A program made the translations under genes and the position numbers. Below the pieces are notes generated by a model. It worked only from the letters and a program-made list of their open reading frames with translations. It was not told where the DNA came from and searched no databases. This document shows, one piece after another, positions 52,017 through 60,320 of a DNA stretch of 64,000 bases (its first letter is position 1; every line of letters starts with the position of its first letter). Source of the stretch: Pseudodesulfovibrio nedwellii (GTDB lineage Bacteria; Desulfobacterota; Desulfovibrionia; Desulfovibrionales; Desulfovibrionaceae); the NCBI RefSeq assembly GCF_027923765.1, contig NZ_AP026709.1:3461501-3525500 (forward strand), given 5' to 3'.

Positions 52017-52452
52017 TCAAGCCATAGCCCCCATCAGAGCTCACTAAGAACCTCCACTGGCTTTCCCTAAAAGCCAAGCACCAGTCTTCTCCATCCAATA
52101 GATTCCAATTTTGCGCCTTGCCTTCATCTAAAATGGCAGATTCAGTACAACTTTGTTCTCAAAAAACGGCAGATTCGGTGCAAGTGCGTCATTCTTAAAC
52201 AAAAAGCCAGCCACACAACAACGCCATAAGAACCTATTATATCTACTTTTTCTTGGGAAGCCTGAAAAAAGTTTATCTTTTTTCCAAAAAGCCACGATCA
52301 CAGCTTCAATCAGTTCGCCTATAATTCACGAATCGACGCCAAGATTGGTTTGGCACTCGAAAGTCCAACGACAAATGGCCCCATGCTGGGAATACATCCC
52401 AGTCGTCCAAAAGCGGCGCAAGAAAGCGCAGCAAGTACCAAGGAGGTACAAC
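52017..52452. other. Intergenic region with a 16-bp direct repeat
   Basis: No intact gene supported; an in-frame extension of the next gene to 52153 exists but lacks a ribosome-binding site. Direct repeats GGCAGATTCAGTACAA (52135-52150) and GGCAGATTCGGTGCAA (52168-52183) differ at two bases and are spaced 33 bases apart, three helical turns, as expected for cooperative regulator binding. Confidence 0.5.
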
Positions 52453-53361
52453 ATGGCAAATTTTGCATCCAAAATGATCAGATTCATCGAAACCCTTACC
52501 ACTCACGGCGAATACGCCAACGCAACTGAAGACCGCGATCCCGACACGCATTTTCGCGCACCTCAGGGAGTGCAGGACTTGATGATCTTTGGGGCAAAGG
52601 CAGGAGAAGCTGCCGAGAAGCTTGACGAAGGAGATGCGACGCCTGTCGGCGAAAACCGCGCCAATTACAGTGACATTTCTGCGCTCGCAGCTGTGGCTGC
52701 CACCCGTGCCTCTCTCTGGAACTCCATGGAAGAGTGGCTGAACAGGACAATTAACCCGATCATCGCTTCGCTGGACACCTCGGAGTTCGCTGAAAAATGG
52801 AGCCACGACGAGTTTAAACACCATGATTTCATAGCCAGCATTGCTTACGGAGCTACTCAGGAAATCATCAGAGACATTCCTATGGCGTTGACCATGAAAG
52901 CCCTACTCCTCTCTTTAAAGAAGTCCGATAATATGGCTGAGCAGGTCTCCTTCCTCATGCCTTACTTGAAGGATCAGTGCGCAAAGTTCATGTCAACAAG
53001 TGGGATGCCATTCCGTCAGTTGGCATTGGGAACCGCTATCAGCATCGTCGAGAATTCGACAGACATTAACGAGACATGGGCAACCGACGCCCTCCAGGCT
53101 CTCCAGACCATTGACCTCGATTCGAACTATGATCTGACGGAGGAGAACAAGCTGATCGCCGATCAGGTTCATGACGCCTACTGGGAGGAAGTGACCCCCA
53201 AAAGCATTGCCACCTTCGCAGCTTGGCTCACCGCGATCTGCCGCTACACCGAGTTCGGCAACACCATTGAGATGCTTTACATGAACTCCAGGGACACCCA
53301 GGAACTGGAAGACCACCAGGGGGACGTTGACGAAAACGCTCCTGATGGTCTTGCCGCATAA
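52453..53361 (+). CDS. Unknown helical protein
   Basis: 302 residues from the ATG at 52453, which has AAGGAGG six bases upstream. Predicted largely helical and acidic. Recognisable stretches: MANFASKMIRFIETLTTHGE, AALAAVAATRASLWNSMEEW-type (here SALAAVAATRA) and KSIATFAAWLTAICRYTEFG. No known domain, no signal peptide. It lies between two members of the Ala-Trp helical family and may be a distant or unrelated partner. Followed by a GC-rich hairpin. Confidence 0.65.
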   Translation: MANFASKMIRFIETLTTHGEYANATEDRDPDTHFRAPQGVQDLMIFGAKAGEAAEKLDEGDATPVGENRANYSDISALAAVAATRASLWNSMEEWLNRTINPIIASLDTSEFAEKWSHDEFKHHDFIASIAYGATQEIIRDIPMALTMKALLLSLKKSDNMAEQVSFLMPYLKDQCAKFMSTSGMPFRQLALGTAISIVENSTDINETWATDALQALQTIDLDSNYDLTEENKLIADQVHDAYWEEVTPKSIATFAAWLTAICRYTEFGNTIEMLYMNSRDTQELEDHQGDVDENAPDGLAA

Positions 53362-53372
53362 CCTAAAAAACC

Positions 53373-53402
53373 GAGTGGGGGCAGTGGGCGCTGCCCCCGC
53401 TC
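53373..53402. terminator. GC-rich hairpin
   Basis: GAG-GGGGGCAG and CTGCCCCC-CTC pair around a short loop (53373-53402). A run of A precedes it, giving a U tract only on the minus strand; on the plus strand it may act as a weak terminator or transcript stabiliser. Confidence 0.5.
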
Positions 53403-53503
53403 AAAGGTCTTCCTGTTAGTCACGTAAAAACAACATTATCTTAAAGATAACCAAATGTGAATGTCCTTCCCGTTGGCATTCCAAAACGAAAAGGAACAAG
53501 AAA

Positions 53504-54226
53504 TTGATTACTAATACGCATATCGACAACACAAAGTTCACTTTCCCTCATGCATCCGAAGCTACACAAAAGGCTGACAAAGCCAAACACTTTGCCAACA
53601 AATACAAATCGTCAGGAACTCATTCGCTCAAATCGGCATGGTTCCATGGCGGCGCACATTGCTACCTTGCCGCTTACTCGGCACTCAGCCCTATAGTTGA
53701 GGAGTTGGTTATCACTTCGGCGGTGGCTGTGGTCGAACACATAATCCATGTCGCTGATGAACTCGACAAAATGGACTTGATCGATATGCCAGACCGACGC
53801 AAGCGAAAGGAGCAAAACAAGTATCTGCGCAAAGCACTGGAAGCCTACCTTCCGACCTTTTACCAGACTCCTGTAGAGAAAGCCCTGTACTATACCACGC
53901 CTGACGCCGGTTACCATGACGCCACCCAGATTTTCCATAACGTCATCAAAAACCTGCCCAACGACATCAGCCCGCAAACCATCTACGAGAACAAACAGCC
54001 TATCTTGACCCTCATGATGGAGCATGTCTCTGAAAAAGTGGACCAAGCCGACGTGATCAAGTTTGTGACCACCTACGATCCCTTCACCCCTCGGCACCAC
54101 GCACTCGGAAAGCGGCAAAAGGAGCGTCTTACCCGAAGAGCTAATGAACGCTTCCAGAGACTTGATCCCAGCCGAACAGCCTACGATGTAGCCATGGCGA
54201 CCCACTACCAAGACATGGTCGCCTAG
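53504..54226 (+). CDS. Unknown helical protein, member 2 of an element-specific family
   Basis: 240 residues. Core LKSAWFHGGAHCYLAAYSAL (about 44-63), followed by VAVVEHIIHVADEL; compare LREAWYKGGAISFGAVYGV then VSHTIAEEL in the protein at 61398, and EAWHTQFAFSFSAAL in that at 51168. C-terminal region TYDPFTPRHHALGKRQKERL and DPSRTAYDVAMA. It starts after AAGGAACAAG and is followed 115 bases later by the helicase gene. Function unknown; all-helical and cytoplasmic by appearance. Confidence 0.65.
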   Translation: MITNTHIDNTKFTFPHASEATQKADKAKHFANKYKSSGTHSLKSAWFHGGAHCYLAAYSALSPIVEELVITSAVAVVEHIIHVADELDKMDLIDMPDRRKRKEQNKYLRKALEAYLPTFYQTPVEKALYYTTPDAGYHDATQIFHNVIKNLPNDISPQTIYENKQPILTLMMEHVSEKVDQADVIKFVTTYDPFTPRHHALGKRQKERLTRRANERFQRLDPSRTAYDVAMATHYQDMVA

Positions 54227-54340
54227 TATTGATCAATACCGAGAAAGGCTGGTGTGACCAGTCTCTCATCAAGGACGACAATCCACAGATATTGAAATCC
54301 ATTCACTATCAAAAAAATCAGACCAACAAGGAGAAAGAAC

Positions 54341-56065
54341 ATGAACTATAATCCTGAAATCGCAACCGACGACAACCAGCACCAGTCCACCCATCACACG
54401 ACAAAAGACATACTGACTTTACCAACTTTACCGACTTCCATACCCGCTAAGAAAAAAACTTCTCTTGAGGAAAACGTAATCTCGCCCAACCCTGGCAATT
54501 CGGCCAAAACCCGTAACACTGCTGATGAATTCGTACAGACCATCTTCTACGATGGCCTCACTCACCCCGACGACATCATGCTGCTCGAAAAAATGAATCA
54601 CGAATTCTTTGTCGCACGCCACAACGGGAAGGTGGGAGTCCTGCAAGAGACCACAAACGAGCACGGGCAAACCGAAATCATCGCATTGACTGACCGCGAA
54701 CTGTTGTTGCACAAGTCCCACGAGACTCTCAGGCAGGTCAAGGGGTACGACAAGAATCACAACCCTGAGTACAAAACCGTACGGATTGCCAAAGCCTGGC
54801 TCAACTGGGAATTCCGGCGCACGTTCGAGGCGACAGTCTTCCGCCCTGGAGGGCTGAATGAAGAGGAAGCTAAACGCTTCTACAACCTGTTTCGCGGCTT
54901 CGAAGTAACGCCCGCTGAAGGGAAATTCTCTAAAATCGAGCACCATCTCAAGGAAATCTGGTGCAAAGGAAACTGGCGGCATTACAGGTACCTGACCAAC
55001 TGGTTCGCACACCTGCTCCAGTACCCCAAGGAGAAAGCCAAAGTCGCATTGGTCATTAAGGGGGGCAAAGGCGCGGGTAAATCCACCATCTTTGAGGGCA
55101 TCTTCGAGCGTATCCTGGGAGCCGCGTATTGTAAGGTAGATCGTCCCGAACAGGTCACAGGCAAATTCAACGCACACCAGCGTGGCAAGCTTCTCCTGGT
55201 CCTCGAGGAGGCTGTCTGGGCCGGAGACAAAGCGGCAGAGGGTGCACTCAAGAGCATGATCACTGATAGAAAAACCATGATCGAGCCCAAAGGTGTGGAC
55301 GCGTACCAAGAGGACTCGTACTTCCGTTTGGCGTTCGTCTCCAACGAGCGCCGCGCCGTTCCCGCCACCGCTGATGAACGACGCTACTTTGCACTGTCCG
55401 TGTCCGGCGACAAAGCCATGAACATCGACTACTTCCGCGACCTGTGGGAAGAAATCGAAAACGGCGGCGTGGAAGCCTTTATGCATTACCTCCTTAATTG
55501 GAATGTGGACAAGGTGGAGCTGTTGAACCCACCCCTGACCGAGGCCCTGTTTGAGGACATCTACGAATCCTTCAGTGCTTTCGAGAAGTGGGCCTACGAG
55601 GTGCTCCACGATGAAAATGCTTTCGATTGGGGCCACCCCGTTCGGACCCGTGACCTTTACGACAACTACAAGCAGTGGTTTGAGGAAGCTCGCGATCTCG
55701 GCGGCTACCTTAAAGGCGGTCAGATCACCAGCCAAGGCAAGATGCGATCGATAGCCGAAGCATTCTTCTCTGCGCCATTCCGAAAAATCGAAGGCCAAGC
55801 GCACCTGAAAATGCCAACCAGGGCCCAAGCTCGAAAAATCTTCGAAGCTAAGGTCAAGGCTGTGGTCCTGTGGCGAGATGAAGTCGCTAAAGCGAGCAGG
55901 CACACCGCAGGAAAAGATATTTCTGCAAGCCAGCTCCACAGCAAGGATGCTCTCGACTGGTTCTTCGAAGACGAAGTGAGACCGGAGCCGAGCGAACACT
56001 TCAACATCCGCAGCAACGACCCGCTTTTCCAAGACGAGATTGCCGCTGCATGCACTGACGACTAA
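54341..56065 (+). CDS. SF3-type replicative helicase (DUF5906-like)
   Basis: 574 residues. The ATPase region has Walker A GGKGAGKST (Lys247), Walker B LLLVLEEAVWAG and the SF3 motif C-like FVSNERRAVPATADERRYF with the Arg finger. The N-terminal 200 residues would hold the recognition or primase-like part. Such helicases start replication of phages, satellites and integrative plasmids. AAGGAGAAAG lies before the ATG. The long open frame on the opposite strand is a codon-bias shadow. Confidence 0.87.
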   Translation: MNYNPEIATDDNQHQSTHHTTKDILTLPTLPTSIPAKKKTSLEENVISPNPGNSAKTRNTADEFVQTIFYDGLTHPDDIMLLEKMNHEFFVARHNGKVGVLQETTNEHGQTEIIALTDRELLLHKSHETLRQVKGYDKNHNPEYKTVRIAKAWLNWEFRRTFEATVFRPGGLNEEEAKRFYNLFRGFEVTPAEGKFSKIEHHLKEIWCKGNWRHYRYLTNWFAHLLQYPKEKAKVALVIKGGKGAGKSTIFEGIFERILGAAYCKVDRPEQVTGKFNAHQRGKLLLVLEEAVWAGDKAAEGALKSMITDRKTMIEPKGVDAYQEDSYFRLAFVSNERRAVPATADERRYFALSVSGDKAMNIDYFRDLWEEIENGGVEAFMHYLLNWNVDKVELLNPPLTEALFEDIYESFSAFEKWAYEVLHDENAFDWGHPVRTRDLYDNYKQWFEEARDLGGYLKGGQITSQGKMRSIAEAFFSAPFRKIEGQAHLKMPTRAQARKIFEAKVKAVVLWRDEVAKASRHTAGKDISASQLHSKDALDWFFEDEVRPEPSEHFNIRSNDPLFQDEIAAACTDD

Positions 56066-56069
56066 ACAC

Positions 56070-56110
56070 AAAACGGGTGTCCTGACAGTTTTCAGGACAC
56101 CCGTTTTCTT
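56070..56110. terminator. Bidirectional terminator after the helicase gene
   Basis: AAACGGGTGTCCTGA pairs with TCAGGACACCCGTTT around a 6-base loop; A run on the left and TTTT on the right; convergent genes on both sides. Confidence 0.92.
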
Positions 56111-56124
56111 ATTAACCAACGAAA

Positions 56125-57057
56125 TTATTGCGCCGATCTAGACTTAATGACTCCAGGCGCGGCCAGTATCTTGTACTTCAAGCCAACGGACTCTGTGGGC
56201 TTATATCCAACCGTAAAAGAGACGCTGTAAAGCACTTCTTGCCCAAGTAGAAAAGGCTTGTCGTAAATAGACAGCATGACCAAACTGCTCACTCCGCCTG
56301 GAAGGGAAGCAAATGATACTCGCACGCAGCCTGCCTCCCCAAGCTTTTCAGTAAACTCTTCTTTATTCCTCAACGCGACTTCTGCCCGCTGGGTGGCCTC
56401 ACCAAGCAACTCAACCAATCTTTTTGTTTCCTCTTCAGACAACTCAAACTTTCGCATTTTTCCGCCCCAGCGATCGTGAGAAGAGAATGTCTCCCACTTA
56501 AAGGCTCCGGCATCATCAACATAAAATGTTGTAACGAGGCTACAAATCGCTGAGTCACCGCACTGATCTGCTGGCATAACATGATCATAAACGGTTATTC
56601 CCATGTCCGTAATGTCTTGACGAGCTAAAGCATTCGCCGCTTCGGCCAACAACACATCACTCCTATCGGCAGACTTAATGGTGCTGGCTGCCTTTTCTTG
56701 CCCCACATCTCCCGTTCTCACAGCTTGCTGTGAGTTACTCTCTGCTTCTTCACTATTCGACTTCACCCCAGAAAGTTCTGGGCCATCGACGCAAAACCCC
56801 CAAGTCGGATGATCTATGACAAGCCCGTTCACAGTAGCTTTTTTCCCCACATTATTTGCCAAAAGCTCCCGCACTTCAGGGGTCAGCTCTGATTCATCGC
56901 TGCATCCGACAAGAAAGCCCATGCCCGAATCGTAGAGTCGATAATACGTTTTACCACCGTCCTCGGATCGCTCAACCACGCCCGTTACTGACTCAGCAAC
57001 CGCCGTCCCACACATCGCCGTCAACACCATCGCCAACGCCATCACAAATTTCCGCAT
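56125..57057 (-). CDS. Secreted protein of unknown function
   Basis: 310 residues from the ATG at 57057, with AGGAGG upstream; an open frame back to 57195 overlaps the TM2 gene and is not used. Signal peptide MRKFVMALAMVLTAMCGTAVAE. The N-terminal 75 residues of the mature protein contain paired Cys (FLVGCSDES, WGFCVDGPE) and an OB-like strand pattern. A Ser/Glu/Gln-rich linker follows, then a C-terminal beta-rich domain with further Cys residues (DQCGDSAIC). No family recognised; probable periplasmic protein with disulfides. Confidence 0.65.
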   Translation of the reverse strand: MRKFVMALAMVLTAMCGTAVAESVTGVVERSEDGGKTYYRLYDSGMGFLVGCSDESELTPEVRELLANNVGKKATVNGLVIDHPTWGFCVDGPELSGVKSNSEEAESNSQQAVRTGDVGQEKAASTIKSADRSDVLLAEAANALARQDITDMGITVYDHVMPADQCGDSAICSLVTTFYVDDAGAFKWETFSSHDRWGGKMRKFELSEEETKRLVELLGEATQRAEVALRNKEEFTEKLGEAGCVRVSFASLPGGVSSLVMLSIYDKPFLLGQEVLYSVSFTVGYKPTESVGLKYKILAAPGVIKSRSAQ

Positions 57058-57166
57058 TAGGATATTGCCTCCTATCATCAAGGCAAACGTCACGCGCCTG
57101 CCCTTGTGCATGAAAAAGGCCGAGGACGCAGCCCTCGACCCATCATCGTTCGCCGATAAGCAAGTG

Positions 57167-57472
57167 CTACCACTCCCTGAGAGGTGCTCCCGCATTGTCC
57201 TTGAAACTTCCTGTCCAAATCGTCACGGAGTCCCAGAACCAGCCGATTCCAAACAGCCCGTCCGTCAGCGCATACGCTATGCCTTTGCCGATCCTGCCAA
57301 CGTAAAAAAGATGCACGCCAAAGAAGCCACTCACAGCGCACAAGATAAGAGCCGTCTTCCGGCTCTTATCTGACGACACAGTCATGTACTTCCTGCCGCC
57401 TGCGTTCACATTAACGTTAATTGTCTGTTGCCCTTGCTCTGTTGTTGTCTGTTCAGATGTAGCCTGTGTCAT
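57167..57472 (-). CDS. TM2-domain membrane protein
   Basis: 101 residues. A polar Gln/Thr-rich N-terminus (about 1-38) and a TM2 domain: two hydrophobic segments with ALILCAVSGFFGVHLFYVGR and GIAYALTDGLFGIGWFWD. GGAG before the ATG. Role of TM2 proteins unknown. Divergent from the XRE gene and sharing its candidate operator region. Confidence 0.87.
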   Translation of the reverse strand: MTQATSEQTTTEQGQQTINVNVNAGGRKYMTVSSDKSRKTALILCAVSGFFGVHLFYVGRIGKGIAYALTDGLFGIGWFWDSVTIWTGSFKDNAGAPLREW

Positions 57473-57554
57473 TAAGAATTCTCCTCATCTTGTGTTCGAA
57501 CATGAAACCTCAAAACCTTTAACCGGATATATCCACCCTTTGAGAACATGTAAA

Positions 57555-57597
57555 CATATATATACGGTTTAGATTTCAAGTAAGCCGTCTATATATG
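57555..57597. promoter_or_regulatory. Inverted repeat operator between TM2 and XRE genes
   Basis: CATATATATACGG (57555-57567) and CCGTCTATATATG (57585-57597) are inverted with one mismatch, 17-base spacer. They sit just upstream of the XRE gene and within the divergent promoter region. GGATATATCC (57522-57531 region) is a second small palindrome. Confidence 0.6.
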
Positions 57598-57613
57598 TCG
57601 AATGGAGACAAAC

Positions 57614-57940
57614 ATGGACGATATCCTGCTCAAACTCGGCAAACGAATCAAAGAGCTCAGAACAAAAGAGGGGCTTTCCCAAAGTAAGCTGGCCGAACTC
57701 GCTGGCCTCAACGACAAGTATCTTGGCGAGGTCGAGAGAGGGTCCAACAACATCTTCATCAAGAATCTCGCCCAGATTGCCGCAGGCCTTGACGTCGATA
57801 CCCATGAGTTGCTCGCCAGCTCACATGAGCGCATCATCGACCGCGAAGCCATCACCCAGAAGCTCCACAAGACCATCGAATCAGCATCTGATGAGGAACT
57901 CTGCGCCATCTACGGCTTCGCTTCTGACATCGTAAGCTGA
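57614..57940 (+). CDS. XRE-family regulator (cI/SinR-like)
   Basis: 108 residues from the ATG at 57614, with GGAG six bases upstream. Helix-turn-helix: LGKRIKELRTKEGLSQSKLA then ELAGLNDKYLGEVERGSNNI, and a C-terminal helical dimerisation segment (QKLHKTIESASDEELCAIYG). Likely the repressor of the element, acting on the inverted repeat in front of it. Confidence 0.87.
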   Translation: MDDILLKLGKRIKELRTKEGLSQSKLAELAGLNDKYLGEVERGSNNIFIKNLAQIAAGLDVDTHELLASSHERIIDREAITQKLHKTIESASDEELCAIYGFASDIVS

Positions 57941-58038
57941 ACAATATTTCCGTTCGCATAAATAGAATCGTGAGAGGCTCGTGGATCGACCGCCTGTCTT
58001 GCTCACGCTCTTCTATTATATGTAATACGGAGGATACG

Positions 58039-58629
58039 ATGCTCGAAACCATCGACTACCAAAGCCTTTTCGCCGAGCTTGGCCTCGACGCGGCCACCCA
58101 CAACGGAAACCACGTCTGCCCGTTCTGCGGCATGAAAGCCTTCACGCCGTACCGAGACAACGGCGTCGCTCGATGCCACTCATGCGGATGGGGAGGCAAC
58201 GCCATCAACCTTGTCGCCAAGGTCAAAAGCGTGGACAACGACGAAGCCTTCGCCGCACTTGTCAAGATGTACAATCTCAAACTCATCGCCCTGAAGCCAA
58301 AGACACGCAAAGACGCCATCGGCCAGCTTGCCAACGACCTTGACTTCCTTGCGTCCGTCCGACTCCACTTCGCCTTTTACAAATCCGAACGCATGGGCGC
58401 GGCTCACTACCAACGAAGGTCAGGCTAAAGCCGATCGCACTTCACCAAGGTCTTGAACGGCCAGTTCGACAAGGTGTCACGCAAGGCGTGGAACGAGATC
58501 GTGATGATGCTGAGGCAGTCCATCAACCTGGGCCAGCTCAAGAAAGACATGGGAAGGAGGTCGGCATATTGGGTGGAACACATCGGAAGCGACGGCCAGC
58601 TGAGGGAGAGCGTGTCGAAGTTCCAATAG
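58039..58629 (+). pseudogene. CHC2 zinc-finger primase-like gene, disrupted
   Basis: The intact-looking part (58039-58428, GGAGG upstream) has a CHC2 zinc finger: CPFCG (Cys27, Cys30) and CHSCG (Cys46, Cys49), as in DnaG-type primases of mobile elements. It stops at TAA 58426-58428, but the same frame continues to 58629 as convincing protein (FTKVLNGQFDKVSRKAWNEI; RRSAYWVEHIGSDGQLRE). Between them, about 50 bases read better in the +1 frame (RLTTNEGQAKADR), which suggests two compensating indels. A terminator directly follows 58629, supporting one original gene of about 196 codons. Confidence 0.6.
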
Positions 58630-58658
58630 GATCGATGCGTGAGACTTGAACGAATGTT

Positions 58659-58697
58659 GGGCGTTTGTGGGCATGGCCTGCAAATGCCCTTTTTTTG
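58659..58697 (+). terminator. Intrinsic terminator
   Basis: GGGCGTTTG pairs with CAAATGCCC (one wobble) and is followed by TTTTTTTG. Confidence 0.85.
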
Positions 58698-58803
58698 TTT
58701 TGTTCAGCATTGTGAAGTCGGAATTGGTCCAAAACGACGATCGGCTTGATGATGGTTGCACACATATTGAACACTTGACTTGCCCATGTGTTTAAATTTC
58801 ACA

Positions 58804-58979
58804 CACGTCAATTTTCGTTCATTGAAATATCCATTCAAAATTTTCATTCTCGAATTTGAAATTTTGAAGTCCATTGAACTGCTCATGGCTTAAACATCCC
58901 ACATGTCAATTCTCATTCTTTAGAATTTTCATTCAGCATGTTTCAAATTTGAAATTTCAAAATTTTGAAGTTCATTGAA
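58804..58979. repeat. AT-rich imperfect tandem repeat with TTCATTGAA units
   Basis: Two diverged copies of about 100 bases: each runs from CAC(G/A)TGTCAATT-like sequence through A/T-rich blocks to ATTTTGAAGTYCATTGAA (58861-58878 and 58962-58979). The TTCATTGAA unit occurs repeatedly. Position between the primase remnant and the recombinase is compatible with an origin or a partition/regulatory site. Confidence 0.55.
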
Positions 58980-58989
58980 TGAGTCATTG

Positions 58990-59059
58990 TACGCTTCGCG
59001 TATGACCACACTCACGTACGTGGTGAGCAAAGCTCACCCATACGATGAGCGATGCTCAT
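58990..59059. repeat. Row of four short hairpins
   Basis: TACGC-TTC-GCGTA (58990-59002), CACGTACGTG (59013-59022), GTGAGC-AAA-GCTCAC (59023-59037) and ATGAGC-GAT-GCTCAT (59045-59059). Three of the four have 3-base loops. Confidence 0.65.
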
Positions 59060-59376
59060 GAGTTGCATTTCTTGAAAGAAACACACCTCCGTTGAACCGC
59101 TCCCGCCGCTTCATCTCCGATTGCTATTATTTATCAAATCAATGTTTCCACGAACGTGATTCTAGCCATGTTTTTTCAAAAACATTCCACTTTTTTTCTT
59201 TAAAGCACGTTCACGCAAACCCTCAAGAATATTAAGTTTTAGATAAAAGTTAACATTTCAAGAAATGGTGTTGTGATTTTGGACACTTACACACATCTCG
59301 AAATCGTCCCCTTCGACAACGTTAAGTAACCACCAAAAATCAAGCACATACTTAACATTCAAGGATTACCAACGAA
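59060..59376. other. Non-coding region before the first recombinase
   Basis: No gene supported. A/T-rich with several short repeats of GTTAA/TTAAC type; probably the promoter region of the recombinase gene. Confidence 0.4.
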
Positions 59377-59976
59377 ATGACGTCTAGAAACCCGAATCAT
59401 CCCGTCAAGGGAAGTTCCACCATTGTCGAGCCAATCCGCTCCCTCGACGCTATCTCCACAATCAAAGAGATGCTCCACGACAAGCCACGCGATTTGCTCT
59501 TGTTCGTCATGGCAACCAACAATGGCATTCGTTGTGGCGACCTCCTCAAGCTCAAAGTCGGCGACCTGCGTGGCAAGAACGTCGACGACACACTCACTAT
59601 CAAAGAGTCCAAGACGGGCAAGCCAAACTTCATCGCAATCAACGACTCCGTCCACTCGGCCCTGACGCGATTTCTCGCGTCAGGCTCGTTCGGCGACGAG
59701 GCTTATCTATTCCGATCCCAAAAGGGTGAGAACAACCCTCTGACCATCCAGTCCGTCAACCGCATGGTGAAATCATGGTGCCGAAATGTCGACCTCGAAG
59801 GCAACTACGGAGCTCACAGCCTACGCAAAACGTTCGGCTACGTGCAGCGCGTTCACTACGGAGTCGGCTTTGAAGTGCTCTGCAAGCGATTCAACCACGC
59901 CTCGCCAACTATCACCATGCGCTACCTCGGAATCAACGACGCGGAAGTCATCGGAATATTGAAGAATTCAATCTAA
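59377..59976 (+). CDS. Short tyrosine recombinase
   Basis: 199 residues containing only the catalytic domain; the N-terminal DNA-arm and SAM-like domains are missing. Catalytic residues visible: Arg52 (NNGIRCGDLLKL), Lys79 (ESKTGK), His147 and Arg150 (GAHSLRKTFGY), His174 (FNHASP) and Tyr183 (MRYLGI). Similar short recombinases occur on mobile elements of Gram-negative bacteria. The ribosome-binding site is weak (GGATTACC). Confidence 0.87.
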   Translation: MTSRNPNHPVKGSSTIVEPIRSLDAISTIKEMLHDKPRDLLLFVMATNNGIRCGDLLKLKVGDLRGKNVDDTLTIKESKTGKPNFIAINDSVHSALTRFLASGSFGDEAYLFRSQKGENNPLTIQSVNRMVKSWCRNVDLEGNYGAHSLRKTFGYVQRVHYGVGFEVLCKRFNHASPTITMRYLGINDAEVIGILKNSI

Positions 59977-60083
59977 TTTTGTGAGGTGCGTTTACTATTA
60001 ACCCCAAAATATGAGCGTAATAACAATGGAGGAAGCGTTTTCCTCCGTTTGGACGAACCATTTCACACAGGAGTTTATTAGTA

Positions 60084-60320
60084 ATGATCAGGCCCATCAC
60101 TGTCGAAAGGCAGTTCTACACCCAGAAAGAAGCAGCGGAATACTGCGGATACTGCGTGGTCACGTTCAGGAGCTTCGCCAAAGACTATGAAATCCCGAAG
60201 TGCGGCCCCAAGGGTGATCGCTACCGCAAGGATGATCTTGACGATTTCATGTCCGATCCTGCCAACTTCCACAATCCCGTGCGAACCCGCAGGCACGGTC
60301 ATGCACAGGTGGTGGTTTAA
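60084..60320 (+). CDS. Excisionase-like helix-turn-helix protein
   Basis: 78 residues with an MerR/AlpA-type HTH: RQFYTQKEAAEYCGYCVVTF then RYRKDDLDDFM. GGAG lies upstream of the ATG. The stop abuts the integrase start, so it is the likely recombination directionality factor. Confidence 0.85.
   Translation: MIRPITVERQFYTQKEAAEYCGYCVVTFRSFAKDYEIPKCGPKGDRYRKDDLDDFMSDPANFHNPVRTRRHGHAQVVV

Noticed and set aside
54428-56119. A 563-codon open frame antisense to the SF3 helicase
   Set aside because: The plus strand has clear Walker motifs and a ribosome-binding site; the opposite frame has no motif and crosses the terminator.
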